Assembly (NCBI GenBank): GCA_002413265.1 | Contig: DHWR01000320.1 | Location: 4,564 to 15,681 of the forward strand | From: Chloroflexi bacterium UBA5177 | GTDB taxonomy: Bacteria; Chloroflexota; UBA5177 | DNA: 11,118 nt | Direction of reading: 5' to 3' | Shown: piece by piece, positions 1 to 5,350 of the stretch | How the letters are laid out: each line of letters opens with the position of its first letter | How positions within the stretch are numbered: the first letter of the stretch is position 1 | Notes under the pieces: generated by a model | Told to the model about the DNA's origin: nothing | The model's database searches: none | Seen by the model: only the letters and a program-made list of their open reading frames with translations | Program-made: the position numbers and the translations under genes

Positions 1-581
1 TTGTGGTCGTGGTAGCCGACCCCGGTCGCCTCGTTCAACTCGCCGTCGACTGAGTACGTGACAGTCACCGCGCCTCGGGGTACCGCCGGAAGCCAGGCGA
101 ATTCCAGCGACTGATCCGCGCCGAACAGCATGTAACCGGTCGACGGGCGCCACGAGGGAACCTCACCGGTCAAGGTGGCATCGACCGAGATCTCCTCAAC
201 GGTCGCTTGGATCCGATATCGGTGCAGGTCACCGATGAATCGGTTCTCGCCGAGGCGCACATCGGCATGGTCCTTGGCCGTCGACCATTCACCCGGTGGA
301 TAGTGCTCGAGCTTCTCGAAGTGTCGACCATCGGGAAGATCGAGGTCCAGCCGAAGCAGCGGCGACAATGGCGCCTGCGGTTCGGCGATGTCCTTGTTCA
401 TGAACGTCACGACCAGCTTCGCCCCGTCGGCCAGGTGCGCGTCGAAGTACCACCATTCGTAGGTACCCGCCGAGTCGTCGGTGCGTGCGCCATCCTCCCA
501 CGGCGCCATCGAGTTGGGCGATAGTCCGAGACGCTCATAGTCCGCGGGTGAGCGTGCCATCACCGCCAGTTTGTTTGCCAT
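1..581 (-). CDS. CrtC/AttH-type lipocalin-like protein, N-terminal part (cut by window edge)
   Basis: The frame is open on the minus strand from ATG 581-579 to the window edge, giving 193 codons without a stop; the C-terminus lies outside. Residues about 42-52 read TYEWWYFDAHL, the tryptophan-rich signature near the start of the carotenoid 1,2-hydratase (CrtC)/AttH-like fold, and the last readable residues are GVGYHDH, matching the family's GYHDHN motif. Known members include hydroxyneurosporene synthase, which hydrates carotenoid double bonds, but most homologues have no known substrate. AAGGAG (complement of 588-593) lies 6 nt before the ATG and fixes the start. No signal peptide or membrane segment is visible. 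It follows the MutY-like gene on the same strand after 159 nt, so it may have its own promoter. The family call is fairly firm; carotenoid hydratase activity is not shown. Confidence 0.8.
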   Translation of the reverse strand, partial: MANKLAVMARSPADYERLGLSPNSMAPWEDGARTDDSAGTYEWWYFDAHLADGAKLVVTFMNKDIAEPQAPLSPLLRLDLDLPDGRHFEKLEHYPPGEWSTAKDHADVRLGENRFIGDLHRYRIQATVEEISVDATLTGEVPSWRPSTGYMLFGADQSLEFAWLPAVPRGAVTVTYSVDGELNEATGVGYHDH

Positions 582-740
582 GAACTACTCCTTCCAGCGT
601 CGCGTCGCCAATCGGGCACCATTGCCCGGCCGTCGGGGAGCATGGGCACATCCTATAACCGGCAGCACCCGGAGAATCTCTGAAGGCCCTAGTCGGAGCG
701 AGGTCGGAGAGGTGTAGAGGCAAGCGATAAACATCGCGCC
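582..740 (-). promoter_or_regulatory. Intergenic leader of the CrtC-like gene, with inverted repeat
   Basis: This 159-nt gap lies between the MutY stop and the CrtC-like start. It contains a perfect 6-bp inverted repeat, CGGGCA (613-618) and TGCCCG (623-628), with a 4-nt loop, about 31 nt before the start codon; it could be an operator or a leader hairpin. On the minus strand TTATAG (complement of 653-658) is a loose -10 candidate, but I find no convincing -35. A weak 5-bp hairpin (724-728 with 733-737) lies just after the MutY stop and lacks a T-run, so it is poor evidence for a terminator. The promoter assignment is a guess. Confidence 0.3.
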
Positions 741-1547
741 TCAGCCCGGGAGCTGCACGCGATCCGGCGCGGCGTCGTAGTGGACGAGTCCCTCCTCGTG
801 GAGCGCGCGTACCAGCCCTCTGACACGCTGCTCATCCCGGTTGGCGATTGGCAAACCTTCAAGAAGCTTGTTGAGGGTCAACCGATCCTTTGTCCTCAAG
901 ACGTCGAGTATACGGCCGCGCCAGAAGCGGTTGGTCGTCGCGAAGGGCTCTTGCTTCACGGCGGCTCGCGCGCGAGGCGCTTTACGAACCAGAGCGCCGT
1001 AGTCCATCAAGGCTTGATTCCACTCGGCCGCCCGGCCCTTTGGCAGCACTTGTTGGGCTAGCTCCCAGGTTTCCTTTTCGGCCAGCCGGCGTCCCGCGAA
1101 GTCAGACAACACCCGGCGCACGTTGGTGTCGACAACTGCAACCTGCACTCCGAAGGCAAACGAGGCGACGGCGCGTGACGTGTATTTTCCTACGCCTGGA
1201 AGCATTTCAAGGTCGTGCACGGTGCGCGGCAAGCCGCCATGTGCTTCGCGAGCGGCGGTAGCCGCTCGCTTCAGGTTCAGAGCGCGGCGGTTATATCCGA
1301 GGCCCTTCCAGGCGCGCAGCACATCCGCGGTGGACGCCGCTGCGAGACTCTCCAGCGTCGGAAACCGCGCGAGGAATTCATGATATTTGGGAATGACCCG
1401 GGATGCCTGCGTCTGTTGAAGCATTACTTCGGACACGAGGATCCGGTATGGATCGGTGTCGCCTGTCCAAGGCAGGTCACGCTTGAAGATCTGGTACCAG
1501 CCGAGCACCGAGCGCTGAAATGCGGCGATCTCGCGGGCGCTGGTCAC
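741..1547 (-). CDS. MutY-like A/G-specific adenine DNA glycosylase, clusterless, no C-terminal NUDIX-like domain
   Basis: Predicted HhH-GPD base-excision glycosylase of 268 aa that would remove adenine mispaired with 8-oxoguanine. Numbering from the GTG at 1547: the LPW/DPY segment is at 25-34, SEVMLQQTQ at 39-47 with catalytic Glu40, WKGLGYNRRA at 80-89, the helix-hairpin-helix LPGVGKYTSRAV at 116-127, and VVDTNVRRVL at 138-147 with catalytic Asp140. The SEVMLQQTQ motif points to MutY rather than Nth, which has Lys in the active site. The protein has no cysteine; where MutY normally has C-x6-C-x2-C-x5-C, after ALMDYGALV (179-187), the sequence is basic. At 268 aa it also lacks most of the usual C-terminal 8-oxoG-recognition domain of about 350-aa MutY. 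The frame opens further upstream (to 1853), but that part lies inside the preceding gene. GTG 1547 overlaps that gene's TGA by 4 nt, suggesting translational coupling. Confidence 0.85.
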   Translation of the reverse strand: MTSAREIAAFQRSVLGWYQIFKRDLPWTGDTDPYRILVSEVMLQQTQASRVIPKYHEFLARFPTLESLAAASTADVLRAWKGLGYNRRALNLKRAATAAREAHGGLPRTVHDLEMLPGVGKYTSRAVASFAFGVQVAVVDTNVRRVLSDFAGRRLAEKETWELAQQVLPKGRAAEWNQALMDYGALVRKAPRARAAVKQEPFATTNRFWRGRILDVLRTKDRLTLNKLLEGLPIANRDEQRVRGLVRALHEEGLVHYDAAPDRVQLPG

Positions 1548-2500
1548 ACTTCTACAGCCTGCTCTTTGCCTGAAAGGAAGTATTTGGCGAGCGCGCGGAA
1601 GAACGGCTGGCCCCAGACTCCTGCCGAGAGGATGGAGCCAAACAGAATAACGGCATCGACGCTCTTTCGGCCCTCGGGCGTGTTGTAGACGTCTTCCAGG
1701 TGAAGCCATAGCGCGAATTCGTCGAGAGTAAGCGCCGATCCGACTCCATACAGCAGTGCCGACGAGCGCATCCACTGGCGATCCGGATCCAATCCGGTCC
1801 CCACCTGGAGCAACCATCCGTAGCTCACGATGAGCAGCATGAGAATTCCCCACACGAGGTGGTGAATGTGCACTCCACCCGTCGATACGTCTCGGAACGG
1901 ACCCCGACCCGACCTGATGGCACGCACGATGCCGCGTACCGCTGCGAAGGTCACGAAAAACGACAGAGAGGAGAGAAACATACGTTCCCGTCTGGGGTCC
2001 TGAAAGCTTAGCCTGTACAGCACATTGACTTGAAGGAACTTCACCAGAAGCTTGTTTCGTTTTCTATTGGCGAGGATCCGCCGCGCCTTCGGGAAATCGC
2101 GCAGAAATTGCGAACAGGCGTCGTAGGAAAGTGAGAGAGCCAGAAGCGGCGTCTTTGCGGTAACGGTCGCGTGGCGCTGCCGATCTTCGGTAACTAACGC
2201 GAGCTCTCCAATCAACGCTCCACTCTGTGCTTCGGCTAGTACGACCGGAGCTTCAGGTTTGCCTGTCGTCGCGGTGGCGGAGCCCTCGGCAATCAAATAG
2301 AGGCGATCGCCTACCTCGCCTTCCCTAATCAAGGTTCCACCCGTTGGGAACCGCTCTTCCTGCATCAGAGCAGCAAAACGCTCAATCACGCGTATCGGGA
2401 CTCCGGCAAAAATTCGGTGCTGGGCGAGAAGCCCCACGCGCGTTGAGAGTGGGATTATCTCCTCTTCGGCGTCTGCTTCCAAGTCAGAATCCTGCTGCAT
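1544..2500 (-). CDS. Membrane protein with N-terminal cyclic-nucleotide-binding domain
   Basis: A 318-aa protein in two parts. Residues about 26-150 form a CRP/CAP-type cyclic-nucleotide-binding fold (FAGVPIRVIERFA, then LIREGEVGDRLYLIAEG). Its phosphate-binding cassette GELALVTEDRQRHATV (98-113) keeps the Gly-Glu pair and Arg109 that normally contact the cyclic phosphate and ribose, so binding is plausible. Residues about 174-305 look like four membrane segments (about 174-193, 212-234, 246-268, 281-302). They carry GVHIHHLVWG (209-218) and LTLDEFALWLHLEDVY (258-272), motifs I associate with a conserved uncharacterised bacterial membrane-protein family. No DNA-binding helix-turn-helix or ion-channel pore is visible. 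The ATG at 2500 has GGGGAA (complement of 2505-2510) 4 nt upstream. It is first in a minus-strand unit with the MutY gene. Likely role: nucleotide-responsive membrane sensor or transporter; the ligand is unknown. Confidence 0.75.
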   Translation of the reverse strand: MQQDSDLEADAEEEIIPLSTRVGLLAQHRIFAGVPIRVIERFAALMQEERFPTGGTLIREGEVGDRLYLIAEGSATATTGKPEAPVVLAEAQSGALIGELALVTEDRQRHATVTAKTPLLALSLSYDACSQFLRDFPKARRILANRKRNKLLVKFLQVNVLYRLSFQDPRRERMFLSSLSFFVTFAAVRGIVRAIRSGRGPFRDVSTGGVHIHHLVWGILMLLIVSYGWLLQVGTGLDPDRQWMRSSALLYGVGSALTLDEFALWLHLEDVYNTPEGRKSVDAVILFGSILSAGVWGQPFFRALAKYFLSGKEQAVEV

Positions 2501-2679
2501 GCTTTTCCCCGTTCAGCCCCGAAAACATCGCTACGCAAGTGCGCTGGTTCACAGACATCTGTACCTAGAGAGAAGTATAGTGGTCCTAACCGGAAGTAAA
2601 TTAACGGACTCATACAGAGCTGCGAACGCCTGGCGAGGCCTTTGCACGCGTGCGCCCTCACTAGTAAGGAGTGGCTTCA
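2501..2679. promoter_or_regulatory. Divergent promoter region with small inverted repeat
   Basis: This 179-nt region separates the minus-strand cyclic-nucleotide membrane-protein gene from the plus-strand small-ORF/GMC operon, so it must hold at least the promoter of each unless upstream transcripts read in. It contains the inverted repeat ACAGA-CA-TCTGT at 2551-2562 and, on the plus strand, TATAGT at 2576-2581 as a possible -10 element. The nearest -35-like hexamer (TTCACA, 2548-2553) is 22 nt away, which is too far for a standard sigma-70 promoter. The repeat would sit well as an operator, but no regulator gene lies in the window. Confidence 0.35.
2666..2671 (+). promoter_or_regulatory. Ribosome binding site deciding the small-ORF start
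   Basis: AAGGAG lies 8 nt before ATG 2680. The in-frame GTG at 2671 overlaps this site, so the ATG three codons later is the likely start. Confidence 0.75.
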
Positions 2680-3000
2680 ATGGTTCAAGAAACCCGCACC
2701 GCCATGACCCCTGGCGAGCTGGCCGCCTTTTCCGCGAAGCTTCAGAGCTGGACGCGGACTTTGACCCCCAAAGAGGCTGCATTTCTGCAGCAGATGCTGG
2801 ACGACGCAGCCGATGCTGCGAACGAGGACACATCGGGCCATATTAACTTCGATGCTCTCGGGGAAGACGACGATGAAGTCGAGGGCCACGCCTTCGGCGA
2901 CGGAAAAATGTTCGATGTGGTCGCCGGATATGCGGCCGGAGTTGCCAAGGCCGAGGCTGAATACGAAACGGTCTCGGATGTAATCCGCGGCTCCTGCTAG
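2680..3000 (+). CDS. Small acidic protein of unknown function
   Basis: A 106-aa protein I do not recognise. The first 45 residues look helical and include LTPKEAAFLQQMLDDAADAA (about 28-47). A strongly acidic, Gly/His-containing middle follows (EDTSGH, about 49-54; GEDDDEVEGHAFGDGK, about 61-76), then a small-residue-rich segment (FDVVAGYAAGVAKAEAEYE), and the chain ends RGSC with its only cysteine near the terminus. There is no signal peptide, membrane helix, HTH or known catalytic motif. A good ribosome binding site and a gap of only 46 nt to the GMC gene support it as a real gene and the first of a three-gene operon. It could be a small partner or chaperone of the GMC flavoenzyme. A modified-peptide precursor is possible in principle, but no maturation enzyme is evident nearby. 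Its function is unknown. Confidence 0.7.
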   Translation: MVQETRTAMTPGELAAFSAKLQSWTRTLTPKEAAFLQQMLDDAADAANEDTSGHINFDALGEDDDEVEGHAFGDGKMFDVVAGYAAGVAKAEAEYETVSDVIRGSC

Positions 3001-3014
3001 GCTACACTGGCAGC

Positions 3015-3032
3015 GCCCGGAACACCTCGGGC
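3015..3032 (+). repeat. Short intercistronic hairpin
   Basis: GCCCG (3015-3019) pairs with CGGGC (3028-3032) across an 8-nt loop in the 46-nt gap between the small ORF and the GMC gene, just before the AGGGGG ribosome binding site (3036-3041). There is no T-run, so it is not a convincing terminator. It could tune the relative expression of the two genes or protect the message. A stem this short also occurs by chance. Confidence 0.3.
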
Positions 3033-3046
3033 ATCAGGGGGTGTAA

Positions 3047-4666
3047 ATGGCGGCATCAGACGACCCGCAACCCGATGCCATCGTAATCGGAAGTGGTTTC
3101 GGCGGAGCGATTACGGCGTGTCGGCTCGCCGAGAGCGGGCGAAAAGTTCTGGTGCTGGAGCGCGGCCCGCGACGAAGCGGCGAGCAATTCCCACGATTTC
3201 CTCGCTCGGGCGTCCGAGACTGGATGTGGACCTCGCAATGGAACGGCTTCTGGGACTTCCGTCCTTTTGGACGGATCGTCACTCTCACCAGTAGCGGCGT
3301 TGGTGGCGGCTCGCACGCCTACGCCAACGTGCACCTCAGGGCGCCGCAGATCAGCTTTCGAGACGGATGGCCTCAAGGCATGGGACCGGAGACTCTTGCT
3401 CCGTACTACGAGACGGTCGAAAAGCAGCTCGGAGTGAGACCCTTTCCTGAGTCGATCGACGTGGCAAAGACTCGCGAATTCACCCGCGTCGGTCGAGCTA
3501 TCGGCGCTCATCCTATTCGCCCGAATCTGGCGGTCTATTTCGACGAGGAGTACACGGCTTCAGAGCACGGCAACGTGCCGGATTATCGACAAGACCCATT
3601 TGGATTCGGTATCGACGTGAAGCAGTCGCCGTGTCTTCACACGGGCGAGTGCGACCTGGGATGCAGATTCGGGGCGAAGAACACGGTCGACCTCAACTAC
3701 CTGGCGATCGCGGAGCAAAAGCACGGGGCAACCGTCCAGCCGCTTTCCGAAGTTCTCGCTATTGGCGAGGAGGCGGGTGGCTACAGAGTCATCTACCGAG
3801 ATCGAACGACGTTCGAACGTAAGACGGTGTCGGCGCCGCTCGTTATGGTTTCGGCGGGTACGGTGAGCAGCAACGAGCTGCTCCTCCGCTGCCGCGACGA
3901 GTTCCACTCGCTGCCGAAACTGAGCCCTGCCCTCGGTACGCACTTCTCGGGCAACGGAGATTTCCTCTGCGGCGCCTTGAACACCGACAAACCGTTGGAC
4001 CCGTGGCACGGTCCGGTCATCACCACTGCCCTGCCTTACGAGGGAGACGGATTTCATTTCTACCTTCAGGAAGGTGGGTACGCCCCGGACATTGCCTTCA
4101 TCGTCGCCGCCATGCATCCCAGCTCGGCCTTGTCCGGAAAGCTGCTCAAAGGCCCCGTCGGACATATTGCCCGTCTTCGAACCTTCCATGCCGAGATGGC
4201 CCGCCTGGCACAGGAGCACAAAGGCCTGGAGCGCAAGGACCTTCCGGCCAACGCCATGATATTCCTCGGCATGGGCCAGGACGCTTCCGACGGCGTGGTT
4301 CACCTCAAGCGACGGATCGGAAGACGGCCCAAACTGAAAATCGATTGGGATCACACGGCGTCGCGACCGATGTTCAATCTGATGGAGATGGAGTTTCGGC
4401 GGATAGCCAAAGAGCTGGGTGGCGTGTATGTGGCCAGTCCGCTCTGGAGCCTGCTTGGGCGGCTCGTCACGGTGCATCCGTTGGGAGGCTGTGCCATATC
4501 CGATGACGAGTCGCAGGGGGTGGCCAACCCGTTCGGCGAAGTATGGAACTACAAGAACCTGTATGTGGCGGACGGTTCGGCCATCCCGAGATCTCTCGGT
4601 CCCAATCCGTCGCTTACCATTAGCGCCGTGGCCGAGCGCACCGCGGAGCATATTGTTTCGAACTGA
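3047..4666 (+). CDS. GMC-family FAD oxidoreductase, cholesterol-oxidase-like
   Basis: A 539-aa flavoprotein that would oxidise an alcohol, possibly a sterol or other hydrophobic alcohol. The N-terminal dinucleotide-binding fold has GSGFGG at 15-20 and the ribose-binding acid Glu38 in VLVLERG. A second FAD-contact region is SSGVGGGSHAYANV (82-95). Cys196, Cys202 and Cys206 lie in CLHTGECDLGCRFGAKNT, a cysteine-containing segment typical of the ChoD-like branch. The C-terminus has VTVHPLGGC (474-482), containing the likely catalytic His477, then LYVADGSAIPRSLGPNPSLTISA (505-527) with Asn520 at the position of the second active-site residue. Length is normal for the family and there is no Tat or Sec signal, so it is probably cytoplasmic. 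ATG 3047 has AGGGGG 5 nt upstream. The next gene starts 34 nt after the stop. The family is certain; the substrate is inferred only. Confidence 0.92.
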   Translation: MAASDDPQPDAIVIGSGFGGAITACRLAESGRKVLVLERGPRRSGEQFPRFPRSGVRDWMWTSQWNGFWDFRPFGRIVTLTSSGVGGGSHAYANVHLRAPQISFRDGWPQGMGPETLAPYYETVEKQLGVRPFPESIDVAKTREFTRVGRAIGAHPIRPNLAVYFDEEYTASEHGNVPDYRQDPFGFGIDVKQSPCLHTGECDLGCRFGAKNTVDLNYLAIAEQKHGATVQPLSEVLAIGEEAGGYRVIYRDRTTFERKTVSAPLVMVSAGTVSSNELLLRCRDEFHSLPKLSPALGTHFSGNGDFLCGALNTDKPLDPWHGPVITTALPYEGDGFHFYLQEGGYAPDIAFIVAAMHPSSALSGKLLKGPVGHIARLRTFHAEMARLAQEHKGLERKDLPANAMIFLGMGQDASDGVVHLKRRIGRRPKLKIDWDHTASRPMFNLMEMEFRRIAKELGGVYVASPLWSLLGRLVTVHPLGGCAISDDESQGVANPFGEVWNYKNLYVADGSAIPRSLGPNPSLTISAVAERTAEHIVSN

Positions 4667-4683
4667 CCGTCGCCATCGCACGC

Positions 4684-4692
4684 AAGGAGGAG
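4684..4692 (+). promoter_or_regulatory. Ribosome binding site deciding the FTETM-protein start
   Basis: AAGGAGGAG sits 8-10 nt before ATG 4701. The in-frame GTG at 4692 lies within this site, and the frame upstream of it runs inside the GMC gene, so ATG 4701 is the start. Confidence 0.8.
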
Positions 4693-4700
4693 TGAAAGTC

Positions 4701-5309
4701 ATGGATGGAAATCGGAGCCGGTCACTCGGCTTCACCTTCACGGAAACGATGGGAGGCAACATCGTTGCCGGACAGGAGAAATACGTCCGCAAAGGGGGTG
4801 AGCCGCTGCGCTTCACCGTCACAATTCTGGTCGACGATCTGAAGTCATTCGTCCAGAATCCGGCTCATGAAGCACGGATGACCGGTCACGTCGATTCGCC
4901 CAGGTTCGGGGGCCGCCAGCCTCTCGAGGATGGAGTGTTCAACCTCTTCGCCAAGGATGAGTCCGGCCGCATGCAGATGCGCTACGACATGCGGTTCCGC
5001 GACAGTTCGGGCATTCGACATCGCCTCACTGGTTATAAGGACGTCCACAACGACTTCGTGCTGGACTTCTGGAAAGACACCACGACGCTGTTCGCGACGC
5101 TCTACCGAGAGAACAACGGAACAGAGGAAGAGGTCGGTCGAGGCGTGCTGGCCATCCGGCTGGCAGACTTGGTCCCCCAGGTGCTGTCGATGCGGGCCAT
5201 CAACGCGCGACATCCGGGACAGCATGTTTCGAGCTTGGTACGCTTCGGAACTTTCTTCACCGTCAAAATGCTCGGCGAGTACGCATCGCCTCCGCGTCGG
5301 GGTAAGTAA
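4701..5309 (+). CDS. FTETM-type accessory protein of a GMC oxidoreductase (stand-alone domain)
   Basis: A 202-aa soluble protein without signal peptide or membrane helix. It begins with GFTFTETMGGN (10-20), continues with LRFTVTILVDDLKSFVQNPAHEARMTGHV (36-64), a GVFNLF segment (78-83) and TGYKDVHNDFVLDFWKDTTTLFATLY (110-135). The alternating pattern suggests a beta-rich fold. I recognise this domain, from memory, as the module placed between the GMC oxidoreductase and alpha/beta-hydrolase parts of very long fusion proteins in other bacteria; its own biochemical role is not established to my knowledge. Here it is a separate gene 34 nt after the GMC gene and last in the operon, with a terminator directly behind it. 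It probably acts with the GMC enzyme, for instance in binding a hydrophobic substrate. No catalytic residues can be assigned. Confidence 0.8.
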   Translation: MDGNRSRSLGFTFTETMGGNIVAGQEKYVRKGGEPLRFTVTILVDDLKSFVQNPAHEARMTGHVDSPRFGGRQPLEDGVFNLFAKDESGRMQMRYDMRFRDSSGIRHRLTGYKDVHNDFVLDFWKDTTTLFATLYRENNGTEEEVGRGVLAIRLADLVPQVLSMRAINARHPGQHVSSLVRFGTFFTVKMLGEYASPPRRGK

Positions 5310-5311
5310 GA

Positions 5312-5333
5312 ACGGGCGCCCTGAAGCGCCCGT
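5312..5333 (+). terminator. Hairpin terminator between convergent operons
   Basis: ACGGGCGC (5312-5319) and GCGCCCGT (5326-5333) form a perfect 8-bp GC-rich stem with a 6-nt loop, followed by CTTTC. It starts just after the TAA of the FTETM-protein gene and lies before the stop of the convergent gene (5351). The T-run is short in both directions, but position and stem strength make it a likely terminator, possibly for both transcripts. Confidence 0.8.
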
Positions 5334-5350
5334 CTTTCAATGGCTGGTAA

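Noticed and set aside
207..524. 105-codon plus-strand frame opposite the CrtC-like gene
   Set aside because: The minus-strand frame carries EWWYFDA and GYHDH motifs and a proper ribosome binding site; this one has neither.
535..723. 62-codon minus-strand frame in the gap before the CrtC-like gene
   Set aside because: It overlaps the CrtC-like start in another frame, with no ribosome binding site or recognisable domain.
724..737. Hairpin GCGAT/ATCGC after the MutY stop as a terminator
   Set aside because: The stem is only 5 bp and no T-run follows on the minus strand.
1548..1853. N-terminal extension of the MutY-like frame up to an ATG at 1853
   Set aside because: These 102 residues lie in another frame of the membrane-protein gene and resemble no glycosylase N-terminus; the GTGA junction gives the expected MutY start.
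2680..3000. Small ORF as a ribosomally made, modified peptide precursor
   Set aside because: There is no recognisable leader/core junction or repeated core, and no cyclase, radical-SAM, YcaO or peptidase gene in the window. The nitroreductase-like protein alone is not enough.
4419..4700. Upstream extension of the FTETM-protein frame into the GMC gene
   Set aside because: It overlaps conserved GMC C-terminal motifs, and the strong ribosome binding site points to ATG 4701.
3560..4822. 420-codon open frame on the minus strand opposite the GMC gene
   Set aside because: It is antisense to a clearly conserved GMC enzyme, has no family motif and no good ribosome binding site; long shadow frames are common in GC-rich DNA.
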